Of a stretch of DNA of 26,433 bases, positions 21,664 to 26,433 are shown one piece after another. How positions within the stretch are numbered: the stretch's first letter is position 1; each line of letters begins with the position of its first letter. Where the stretch lies: the IMG/VR virus record IMGVR_UViG_3300043119_000268, positions 1 to 26,433 of that record; one strand, written 5' to 3'. The position numbers and the translations under genes were made by a program. The DNA is from a virus. The notes under the pieces were generated by a model, which saw only the letters and a list, made by a program, of their open reading frames with translations, was not told the origin of the DNA and made no database searches.

Positions 21664-21992
21664 TAGCTAATCTCAATTCCACTTACTAGGTAAGTAATTA
21701 CTGAGCCCGTAGCAGCAAGCATAGATAGCTTCTCGCCCACGGTGATTGGGATGTCAGCTGCCCAGATAAGCTGCGAGTTAGGGGCAACAGTCAGTGAGCT
21801 GATGATTGCGTTGGAGGCACCTGCGCTAGCGCCTACTGGAAGAATGTAAGCAGTAACTGCTACAGCGGAGGCTGAAGTGTTATTAATAATAATCTGCTTA
21901 ATAACCGCTGTACTAGGAGCGGTGTAAATAGCAGTAGCCGAAGTAGATAGCTGGGCTGGTCCAGCAAGTCTCTTAGGGGTATAGGTGGCCAT
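21663..21992 (-). CDS. Small beta-sandwich virion protein, 109 aa
   Basis: A 109-aa protein with AAAGGA five bases before the ATG. It shares length and layout with the protein at 7459-7788: 'A-I-Y-T-A-P, I-K-Q-I-I-I-N-N-T-S', a central 'Y-I-L-P-V-G', 'T-V-A-P-N-S', and an ending SGIEIS against GSEIS. The two are therefore probable paralogues placed in separate fibre cassettes. Short beta proteins of this kind probably decorate fibres or capsids. Confidence 0.7.
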   Translation of the reverse strand: MATYTPKRLAGPAQLSTSATAIYTAPSTAVIKQIIINNTSASAVAVTAYILPVGASAGASNAIISSLTVAPNSQLIWAADIPITVGEKLSMLAATGSVITYLVSGIEIS

Positions 21993-22049
21993 TACGGTCC
22001 TTTCAAATGCTTCAGGTCAAGGATAAACTATTATCCCAAATAAATCAGG

Positions 22050-22205
22050 CTATCTAGTTCCCCACCAGTGTCTGCCGGGGTTGTTGTATGTAAGGATACT
22101 TGGTTTTTCCAAAGTATTCAGGTAAATCTTTCGGATGCCAAAACGCGAATCATTTATTTGAACTGGCTTAAAAACAGCGCTCTTAAACTCTTTTTTATTT
22201 TTCAC
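22050..22205 (-). CDS. Small basic protein, 51 aa
   Basis: A 51-aa frame from GTG 22205, overlapping the TGA of the 37-aa gene (GTGA) with GGAAGG eight bases upstream. The product begins with a Lys-rich segment (KNKKEFKSAVFKPVQ), continues SRFGIRKIYLNTLEKPSILT and ends NNPGRHWWGTR. It is basic and aromatic at the C-terminus. No family is recognised. The good ribosome site and overlap support translation. Confidence 0.55.
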   Translation of the reverse strand: MKNKKEFKSAVFKPVQINDSRFGIRKIYLNTLEKPSILTYNNPGRHWWGTR

Positions 22206-22315
22206 GGCGTCCACCTTCCCCACTGGATCAGGTTAGTTCGCTGACCAGGAAGGCCGTAATCTCCGACACGCATAATGGCGTCTCGAAACTCTCGCGTTCT
22301 TCCTGAAGGCTTCAT
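22202..22315 (-). CDS. Very small protein, 37 aa
   Basis: A 37-aa frame from ATG 22315, immediately after the stop of the glycine-zipper gene (TAAATG). It begins MKPSGRTREFRDAIMRVGDY and ends TNLIQWGRWTP. Its stop overlaps the next start (GTGA), so three genes are chained. No family is recognised. Confidence 0.5.
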   Translation of the reverse strand: MKPSGRTREFRDAIMRVGDYGLPGQRTNLIQWGRWTP

Positions 22316-23038
22316 TTACTTCCAAGTACCGTCTGACTGACGGGTTACTTCTTGATAGCCCGGGGACGTAGGCTTGCGAGGTGCACGCGGGGCAGATGGA
22401 GCAGGAGGGGTAGGGGCAGAAGCTACTGGCTGCGCACCCGCCTTCGGCCCACCAGCCTTCTTAGCCTTAGAATTTGCAAGTGCGTTTGATACAGCGCTTC
22501 CTGCGGCTTCTCCAAGCTTAGCGCCGACTTCTCCGCCTACTGCGGCACCTGCAGGGTTCTTAACGGCTGCGGCTCCTAGGGCAGTTCCAATAGTGCCGCC
22601 AATTGCAGCACCTACCTCAGCACCGCGGCTCTTAGATCCTGTAGAAGGCTTAGGAGGGGTTTTAGCAGTCTGACGGCTACGTGTAGCAGCTGGTTTTGCT
22701 TCTGCCTTTGCTGCGGCCTCTGCTCGGCGCTGGGTGTAGGCGTTCTTTACGCCTCTGTCACCGTACTCTACGCCACTGGCAAAAGTGCCTTCTGGAGATA
22801 GTTCGTGAGACTTACCTAGGTAATCAAGACGACGAGCGTGCTCACGGTTAGCGTAAGCATCCATGTTTTCCCAGTGGGCTTGGCTAGGTTCGCCATTCCT
22901 ACCAGATCTGTTAGATGGCCTATTGTCTGCAAAGTACTTGCCGGTAAGAATACCTGCAAGTACCGAGTTGTGGCCTCGGCTTGCTCCAGCCGCACTGGAT
23001 ATTTGATTTTGCGCTGCGCGCTCGATGTTTTCTGCCAT
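22316..23038 (-). CDS. Glycine-zipper protein, possible membrane-active virion protein, 240 aa
   Basis: A 240-aa protein. Residues 1-100 are polar and charged. Residues 105-137 are Ala/Lys/Pro-rich. Residues 139-184 form a Gly/Ala zipper (AEVGAAIGGTIGTALGAAAV, then AGAAVGGEVGAKLGEAAG), a pattern able to insert in or cross membranes. Residues 190-225 are Pro/Ala-rich, and the C-terminus is SPGYQEVTRQSDGTWK. Such proteins in phages can be internal ejection or membrane-interacting proteins. No ribosome site is visible; TACAAT lies exactly six bases before the ATG, suggesting a leaderless mRNA. It follows a strong terminator. Confidence 0.6.
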   Translation of the reverse strand: MAENIERAAQNQISSAAGASRGHNSVLAGILTGKYFADNRPSNRSGRNGEPSQAHWENMDAYANREHARRLDYLGKSHELSPEGTFASGVEYGDRGVKNAYTQRRAEAAAKAEAKPAATRSRQTAKTPPKPSTGSKSRGAEVGAAIGGTIGTALGAAAVKNPAGAAVGGEVGAKLGEAAGSAVSNALANSKAKKAGGPKAGAQPVASAPTPPAPSAPRAPRKPTSPGYQEVTRQSDGTWK

Positions 23039-23044
23039 GGTTCG

Positions 23045-23050
23045 ATTGTA
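23045..23050 (-). promoter_or_regulatory. -10 box of a probable leaderless promoter
   Basis: Minus strand TACAAT, then CGAACC, then ATG at 23038. The spacing puts transcription start on the A of the ATG, the same geometry as at 20740-20745. It lies between the terminator at 23086-23109 and the gene, which therefore needs its own promoter. Confidence 0.5.
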
Positions 23051-23085
23051 GAGCGTTTTAATAATTAATTACTGCTAAAAGAAAA

Positions 23086-23109
23086 AACCCCAGCCGATTG
23101 GCTGGGGTT
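23086..23109 (-). terminator. Strong intrinsic terminator after the PASTA-like gene
   Basis: Minus strand: AACCCCAGCC pairs perfectly with GGCTGGGGTT around a four-base loop, then TTTTCTTTTAG. It is the strongest terminator in the window and closes the unit that holds the 400-aa protein. Confidence 0.9.
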
Positions 23110-23124
23110 CTTCTTTGGGAGCTA

Positions 23125-24327
23125 TTAGCTTGCAGCTGCCCATGGGGTGATAGTGATTGTAGCGGTTGTTGCGATAGACGCAGCACCTGCTGCAGTTGAC
23201 TGAGACTTGATAGTTCCAGCAACTGCCACAACTGCACCTGTAAGGCCTGTAAGAGCCAGTACTGTGGTTGCGGTTGATACGATTGTGAAGGTGTCGTCTG
23301 TGAGCTTAGTGATGGTGAAGGTTCCGTTAACACTTGAGTTACCAGTGGAAGAGATTGTGACCTTGTTGCCGGTAACAAATCCGTGTCCTGCATCTGTAAT
23401 AGTCGCAATTGCAGAACCTGCTGTACGAGATACTGCTGTAACAACTCCAGCTGCGTTAGTTGCAGCAGTAGCAGTGGTGATGTTAGCGGCCTCGTAGCCA
23501 GCGTCCTTTAGCGCGTCAAGAGCAACAGCAGTGGTTGCGCCTAGAACGTTAGGAACGATGATGTAGCCGAGACCAGCGCCGTCAGCAGCTGTTAGTGCAT
23601 CAGTTGCCTGAACCTTGCCGTACTGACCGGTAACAAGACCAGCGTTAGCAGAGTTAGTAACTGTGAACGAAGTAGCGTTTACAGATGCCACAGTGGCGCT
23701 AGTAAGGTTGTATGCCGAAGCAGTTAGTCCGGTAATGTTTACAACTTCGCCAACAGTCAAGAAGTTCTGTGAGGTGTAGGTGACTGTGGTTCCGTTACCA
23801 GATGCAGCAGTAACGATGAAGTTACCTTCGCCAGCAACGAATAGAGGGTAGCCTGACCATCCGGCCTCTGCGTCCGAGTGCCCGTCAAGAGCAGCGTTTA
23901 GTCGGTCTGAAGCAACCTGAGTAGTAGCCGACCAGTTGTAGTCTGCACCAACGCCTGGAAGGCGTCCAGCAGCAGCGGTAGCAACAGCAGTAGCGCCAGT
24001 AACAGCGGTTCCGGTAGCTGCGTTAGTTACAGTGAACTGTGTACCTGATACTGTACCAACTGCTACGTTAGTCAAGTTAAACGCAGAAGTCGATAGACCA
24101 GTGATGGTTACGATCTCGCCTACCTGAAGAGTGTTAGCAGATGTGTAAGTTACAACGCCACCTGAAGCCGAAGCCGCAGTAACAACGTAAGTCTTGTTCT
24201 GAGTCTGAGTAGAACCAGTGGTTCCACCAGTGTTGCTGATTGTAGCCGCACGGTCATCGTTTGGCTGCATAGGGAATTTTCCCCATACGAAATCTACGGC
24301 TTGCTGGCCGCTAGAATCTGTTGCCAT
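23125..24327 (-). CDS. Virion surface protein with Ig-like repeats and a PASTA-like segment, 400 aa
   Basis: A 400-aa protein with AAGGA seven bases before the ATG. N-terminal QQAVDFVWGKFPMQPNDDR resembles the start of phage structural proteins. Two clear repeats (47-112 and 170-234) share 'V-T-A-A-S, V-T-Y-T-S, V-G-E-x-V-x-I-T-G-L, F-T-V-T-N'; a third, weaker one spans about 305-365 (GFVTGNKVTISSTGNSSVNG). Between them, 257-281 reads VPNVLGATTAVALDALKDAG, which fits a PASTA motif. PASTA domains bind peptidoglycan or cell-wall precursors. I infer a virion decoration or attachment protein that touches the host wall. Confidence 0.7.
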   Translation of the reverse strand: MATDSSGQQAVDFVWGKFPMQPNDDRAATISNTGGTTGSTQTQNKTYVVTAASASGGVVTYTSANTLQVGEIVTITGLSTSAFNLTNVAVGTVSGTQFTVTNAATGTAVTGATAVATAAAGRLPGVGADYNWSATTQVASDRLNAALDGHSDAEAGWSGYPLFVAGEGNFIVTAASGNGTTVTYTSQNFLTVGEVVNITGLTASAYNLTSATVASVNATSFTVTNSANAGLVTGQYGKVQATDALTAADGAGLGYIIVPNVLGATTAVALDALKDAGYEAANITTATAATNAAGVVTAVSRTAGSAIATITDAGHGFVTGNKVTISSTGNSSVNGTFTITKLTDDTFTIVSTATTVLALTGLTGAVVAVAGTIKSQSTAAGAASIATTATITITPWAAAS

Positions 24328-24405
24328 GGTTTTTTCCTTAATCTCTAGAGAAGTAGTTACAGCGCCTGATCGGGACGCTACTAATAAGTATCGCGCCTAG
24401 GAGAA

Positions 24406-24423
24406 AGTTTAAAGGTCTAAACT
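24406..24423. promoter_or_regulatory. 18-bp dyad upstream of the PASTA-like gene
   Basis: AGTTTA, a six-base spacer and TAAACT form an inverted repeat in the 107-base gap between the 50-aa gene and the 400-aa gene. A minus-strand GATACT about 20 bases downstream could be a -10 box, though no good -35 box is present. It may be an operator or a weak hairpin. Confidence 0.3.
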
Positions 24424-24434
24424 AAATTATTTGT

Positions 24435-24587
24435 TTAGTAACCTTCAACACCGGAAGTGGAAGTGCTGGCAATAGATGGTGCAGAACCAGTAGCAGCAGG
24501 TGCCTCAGTAGGCTTGCTGCCCTCATTGCCGGTCGGGGTAGCAGCGCCCATAGAAGCGCCTGGAGTCTGAGTTGTGTTTGGGTACAT
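24435..24587 (-). CDS. Pro/Thr/Ala-rich small protein, 50 aa
   Basis: A 50-aa frame from ATG 24587 sharing a base with the preceding stop (TAATG). It begins MYPNTTQTPGASMGAATPTG and ends STSTSGVEGY. It is low-complexity and uncharged, very unlike its Lys-rich neighbours. It is the last gene of the seven-gene operon. No family is recognised; the junction supports translation. Confidence 0.55.
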   Translation of the reverse strand: MYPNTTQTPGASMGAATPTGNEGSKPTEAPAATGSAPSIASTSTSGVEGY

Positions 24588-24799
24588 TACTTGCCCTCTT
24601 TGTTTGTGGTGTGATCTACAACGTCATAACCATACATTCCATTGCCACGATCTGCGCGGTGCATTCTGACGTCCTTGCCCCAAATGTCTTTACCCATAGT
24701 CGAGGCAGCGCCGCAGTCAGGGCACGCCTCTAGGTTAGCTGGGTCGTGCTCACTTTGTAGCTTGCGCAGTTCAGCAAACTGATCTTTGTTTGGTTCCAT
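24587..24799 (-). CDS. Tagged zinc-binding small protein, 70 aa
   Basis: A 70-aa protein beginning MEPNKDQFAELRKLQSEHDP, which carries the shared N-terminal tag of this operon. A single C-x-x-C (EACPDCGAAS) and two later His (VRMHRADRG, VVDHTTN) could bind one metal. Joined on both sides by TAATG. No family is recognised. Confidence 0.6.
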   Translation of the reverse strand: MEPNKDQFAELRKLQSEHDPANLEACPDCGAASTMGKDIWGKDVRMHRADRGNGMYGYDVVDHTTNKEGK

Positions 24800-25023
24800 T
24801 AGTTTTCGTACGCTTTCTTTACTTTAAGCTCTCGGGCTCTGTGTTGAGTGATGTCCTGAAGTAACTGAGCGCCGGCACTGGTATAGGTTCCTGGCCCCTC
24901 GTACTCGCCTTCAAATTCGCTTGGATCAACTAAAGCAGCTCTCATAGTAGCTGCCTTCTGAGCAGCTTTAGACATTCCGTGCTCTTCTAGCAGGTCAGGC
25001 AGCTGCTTGTCCTTCGGCTCCAT
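24799..25023 (-). CDS. Tagged small helical protein, 74 aa
   Basis: A 74-aa protein beginning MEPKDKQLPDLLEEHGMSKA with the shared tag. It continues as a helix (AAQKAATMRAALVDPSEF), an acidic glycine-rich turn (EGEYEGPGTYTSAG) and a C-terminal helix (QLLQDITQHRARELKVKK). Joined by TAATG to the HNH gene upstream and the zinc-binding gene downstream. Function unknown. Confidence 0.6.
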   Translation of the reverse strand: MEPKDKQLPDLLEEHGMSKAAQKAATMRAALVDPSEFEGEYEGPGTYTSAGAQLLQDITQHRARELKVKKAYEN

Positions 25024-25355
25024 TACTTCTCGTTTTCCTTCTTGCCGGCACGACGCTTGTTTTCCTTAGCGGTGTTAGCTCCGTGCTTAAGTGGGCGAAG
25101 GTTCGACATCTTGTCGTCAGAGTGATTGTTGTTCTTGTGGTCGACGTCGGTGCCCTTTGGGAGCTTGCCGTGCTTCTGCTCATACTTGAACTTAGCAGCA
25201 TCTACAGACGTGCGAGAACCGTCCTTGTTTACGACAGACATCATAGGGCGTCCGCCATTCTTAGCGGAACCCTTGAATGGTCCGTAGACCTTCTTACCAT
25301 CTTTAGTGGTAGCGGCCTTAGTCTTAGCCTTGCTTGCTGGTTTCTTCTCAGCCAT
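25023..25355 (-). CDS. HNH endonuclease-like protein, 110 aa
   Basis: A 110-aa protein with a Lys/Ala-rich N-terminus (1-30). The rest reads GGRPMMSVVNKDGSRTSVDA, KHGKLPKGTDVDHKNNNHSD and DKMSNLRPLKHGANTAKENK. The D72-H73 pair, Asn at 75-77, N85-L86 and N94 form the HNH pattern found in homing-type and phage HNH nucleases. These cut DNA with one metal ion. Phage HNH proteins can help packaging or act as selfish nicking enzymes. The tail KKENEK is Lys-rich like its neighbours. It sits inside a TAATG-chained operon, so it is probably a working phage gene rather than a recent insertion. Confidence 0.75.
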   Translation of the reverse strand: MAEKKPASKAKTKAATTKDGKKVYGPFKGSAKNGGRPMMSVVNKDGSRTSVDAAKFKYEQKHGKLPKGTDVDHKNNNHSDDKMSNLRPLKHGANTAKENKRRAGKKENEK

Positions 25356-25549
25356 TATTTCTTACCCTTATCGTCAGCGCGGGTCTCCAGGTCGGAAACG
25401 CAGTCGTCGCAGTAATTGTAATCCCCATAGAAGCCGTTGTGGAGCACGCCCTTGCAGTTGACGCAGTTAGGTAGCGGTCCGTTGACCTTGACAGGATTGT
25501 CCTTGCGCATGTGAGACATGTCGCCAAACTGATTGTCTTTAGACTCCAT
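25355..25549 (-). CDS. Tagged zinc-ribbon small protein, 64 aa
   Basis: A 64-aa protein beginning MESKDNQFGDMSHMRKDNP with the shared tag. Two knuckles, LPNCVNCKGVLH and YNYCDDCVSD, separated by about 16 residues, form a typical four-Cys zinc ribbon. The end is Lys-rich (DDKGKK). Zinc ribbons bind nucleic acids or proteins. Joined on both sides by TAATG. Confidence 0.65.
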   Translation of the reverse strand: MESKDNQFGDMSHMRKDNPVKVNGPLPNCVNCKGVLHNGFYGDYNYCDDCVSDLETRADDKGKK

Positions 25550-25731
25550 TAGAAATTTCCTCTGTAAGGGTTGCGTGCGACGTCCGATGCCGCAATAGAA
25601 ACATTGTACCGCTGAACAGCACCTCTAGGACCGGTAAAGATACGATCGTTTACTCTGTGTACATCAGCTTCAAAAACGGGCTTTTTTGGGGTAAATACAC
25701 CCGATTGGAACTCGTGAACGCGGCCGGCCAT
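25549..25731 (-). CDS. Small protein, 60 aa
   Basis: A 60-aa protein beginning MAGRVHEFQSGVFTPKKPVF and ending SDVARNPYRGNF. It is beta-rich, mildly basic and has no Cys or membrane segment. HEFQSGVF is faintly like the 'E-F-S-x-G' repeat of the 132-aa protein next to terminase. It is linked by TAATG to the genes on both sides. No family is recognised. Confidence 0.6.
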   Translation of the reverse strand: MAGRVHEFQSGVFTPKKPVFEADVHRVNDRIFTGPRGAVQRYNVSIAASDVARNPYRGNF

Positions 25732-25904
25732 TAGTTCTCTTCCTTCTTTGGTTGCTCTTTTACTGACTTGTGCTTGATGCGGTTCTCAGGGTCGCCGCGG
25801 TAGGCGCTCATAGGACCGAATGGTGTACGACGCGCGATACGCTCGTCAGCCAGGTTGATTACTTCCGCATCCTTCTTAGGGAGCTGCGAGTCTTTAGGTT
25901 CCAT
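25731..25904 (-). CDS. Tagged small protein, first gene of the operon, 57 aa
   Basis: A 57-aa frame from ATG 25904 to a stop joined by TAATG to the next gene. It begins MEPKDSQLPKKDAEVINLAD and continues RIARRTPFGPMSAYRGDPEN, with a charged end (VKEQPKKEEN). It carries the clearest copy of the N-terminal tag found in four proteins of this operon. It is the first gene after the consensus promoter at 25952-25979, with a leader of about 40 bases. The ribosome site (GGA, close to ATG) is weak. Function unknown. Confidence 0.6.
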   Translation of the reverse strand: MEPKDSQLPKKDAEVINLADERIARRTPFGPMSAYRGDPENRIKHKSVKEQPKKEEN

Positions 25905-25951
25905 CGTTCCATTATCTACTAGCCGGGAAGCTCTAGCCCTGTAAACGTTCG

Positions 25952-25979
25952 ATTATACTTAAGATTTTTTGCATGTCAA
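25952..25979 (-). promoter_or_regulatory. Consensus sigma-70 promoter, leftward
   Basis: Minus strand TTGACA (25979-25974), a 16-base spacer and TATAAT (25957-25952): both hexamers match consensus perfectly. Start is expected near 25945, about 40 bases before ATG 25904. A LexA half-site (TCGAAC, 25952-25947) touches the -10 box, but no second half-site follows at the right spacing. It drives the seven-gene operon and would be active with the host's main sigma factor. Confidence 0.85.
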
Positions 25980-26058
25980 GCTAGCTATTCGGGCGCGCAG
26001 CAGACAAAGCTACTTCAACTCTTCCAATCATCTATTAAAGTAGCTATTCAAATATTTA

Positions 26059-26072
26059 ATGCAGATCTGCAT
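26059..26072. promoter_or_regulatory. 14-bp perfect palindrome
   Basis: ATGCAGATCTGCAT is its own reverse complement. It lies in the non-coding region about 80 bases upstream of the leftward promoter. Size and symmetry suit a dimeric DNA-binding protein; no specific protein is implied. Confidence 0.4.
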
Positions 26073-26242
26073 GCGCCGCAGGAAAAAGTTACTATGCACG
26101 TTACCTGCTCCATACGATTGTTTAAGCAATAACCAAGAGAACCCGCCGATCCCGCTGCGCCGCCGTGCCCGCCACCCCCGCCGTTTTAGGCTACTGCCTA
26201 CCTTTTAGCACCTTCAATCGTTCCTGACACCTGGCGGGGTAG

Positions 26243-26258
26243 TCGAACAGATGTTCGA
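26243..26258. promoter_or_regulatory. LexA (SOS) box 1
   Basis: TCGAACAGATGTTCGA matches the actinobacterial and Bacillus LexA box (CGAAC-R-N-R-Y-GTTCG) at every defined base, with arms TCGAACA and TGTTCGA. It lies inside a wider inverted repeat (GGGGTAG at 26236-26242 and CTACCCC at 26265-26271). Host LexA would bind here and release after DNA damage. Confidence 0.8.
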
Positions 26259-26276
26259 TTAACCCTACCCCCCTGA

Positions 26277-26292
26277 GCGAACAAGTGTTCGA
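26277..26292. promoter_or_regulatory. LexA (SOS) box 2
   Basis: GCGAACAAGTGTTCGA again matches CGAAC-R-N-R-Y-GTTCG fully, with arms CGAACA and TGTTCG. Its centre is 34 bp from that of box 1, a little over three helical turns. GAGAAC follows at once, giving another partial half-site. It adjoins the -35 position of a possible rightward promoter. Confidence 0.8.
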
Positions 26293-26319
26293 GAACAGTC
26301 GTTATCATTCCGTTATAAA
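26291..26319 (+). promoter_or_regulatory. Possible rightward promoter under LexA control
   Basis: TATAAA at 26314-26319 is a reasonable -10 box. Seventeen bases upstream the -35 position (26291-26296, GAGAAC) is poor and touches LexA box 2. Weak -35 boxes are common in Actinobacteria. LexA on box 2 would block polymerase, giving SOS-dependent rightward transcription. This is inference from spacing. Confidence 0.4.
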
Positions 26320-26350
26320 GTATGTCTGTTAGCAGGATTGTTAGGCACTA

Positions 26351-26423
26351 GATTAGTAGTAGTTGGAGGGAACCAACTAATCGGCTAGGCGATTACCTAG
26401 ACACTATCCCGCAAGGGAGATAG
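26351..26423 (+). ncRNA. Three successive hairpins, possible structured leader RNA
   Basis: Downstream of the rightward -10 box come TAGTTGG/CCAACTA (26360-26379; extendable to GATTAG/CTAATC with a bulge), CTAGG/CCTAG (26385-26400), and CTATC/GATAG closing a GCAA loop (26404-26423). The window ends ten bases later, so the full element is not visible. It may be a 5' leader, a small RNA or part of a packaging site. I found no match to a known class. Confidence 0.35.
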
Positions 26424-26433
26424 GGGCTAGACA

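Larger units (their letters stand above)
25905..26433. other. Non-coding control region, 529 bases
   Basis: No well-supported gene lies here on either strand. It holds a consensus leftward promoter (25952-25979), a 14-bp palindrome (26059-26072), a C-rich stretch (about 26140-26183), two LexA-type boxes (26243-26258 and 26277-26292), a probable rightward -10 box (26314-26319) and several hairpins (26351-26423). The repeated TAGCTATTC (25982-25990 and 26041-26049) is also here. It looks like the divide between the leftward late genes and rightward genes beyond the edge. Confidence 0.7.

Noticed and set aside
22021-22036. GGATAA/TTATCC hairpin as terminator
   Set aside because: Six AT-rich pairs with no U tract on the minus strand; too weak to call.
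25947-25952. LexA half-site TCGAAC at the leftward promoter
   Set aside because: The second half-site is absent at four-base spacing, so LexA control of this promoter is not supported.
26071-26208. A plus-strand 45-codon Arg-rich frame (MRRRKKLLCTLPAPYD...)
   Set aside because: No ribosome site or promoter; it lies in GC-rich non-coding DNA and its composition follows from the C-rich stretch.
26341-26433. Right-edge hairpins as tRNA, tmRNA or group I intron
   Set aside because: No T-arm motif or seven-base acceptor stem, and no convincing intron core; only generic hairpins can be supported.

Overview
The window is part of a tailed-bacteriophage genome, or a prophage. It carries recognisable large terminase, SPP1-type portal, scaffold and N4-gp56-type major capsid genes. 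Around them are fibre and adhesin genes, a family-25-like glycosyltransferase and many very small genes. There are no ribosomal RNA or housekeeping genes, and I see no tRNA. All supported genes read leftward (minus strand). Base composition is roughly balanced. The LexA-type boxes near the right end fit the CGAAC-N4-GTTCG form used by Actinobacteria and Firmicutes. Together with two possible leaderless starts and an LtfC-like domain, this makes an actinobacterial host most likely; that is inference.

Layout from right to left, in the direction of transcription. 26433-25905 is a non-coding control region. It holds two LexA boxes, a possible rightward promoter leading into a set of hairpins, and a leftward consensus promoter (TTGACA, 16 bp, TATAAT). 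25904-24435 is an operon of seven tiny genes joined stop-to-start by TAATG, including an HNH protein, two zinc-ribbon proteins and four proteins sharing an N-terminal M-E-(P/S)-K-D-like tag. 24327-23125 is a large Ig/PASTA-type virion protein followed by a terminator. 23038-20755 has a glycine-zipper protein, tiny genes and a Cys-rich adhesin. 20733-18161 has small zinc-binding proteins, a possible holin and a KTSC-domain protein, closed by a terminator-like hairpin. 18046-11328 is the packaging and head block: terminase, two small proteins, portal, scaffold, capsid and a small head protein.

11218-3493 begins with a probable head-tail adaptor carrying an LtfC-like C-terminal domain. It continues as a fibre cassette: a collagen-like fibre, a 562-aa fibre, small beta proteins, a glycine-rich adhesin, a probable beta-propeller, and a glycosyltransferase. 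After a terminator and a new promoter, 3376-1 resumes with a probable head-tail stopper, a run of lysine-rich small proteins with a 17-aa Cys-rich microprotein, a second terminator, and probable neck and tail-terminator genes running off the left edge.

The genes fit one late programme: packaging, capsid assembly, neck completion and host recognition. The most unusual points are the tandem LexA boxes, the shared N-terminal tag on four tiny proteins, the 17-aa CxCxxCxC microprotein, the fibre cassette inserted between adaptor and stopper, and the heavy use of TAATG coupling (16 junctions).
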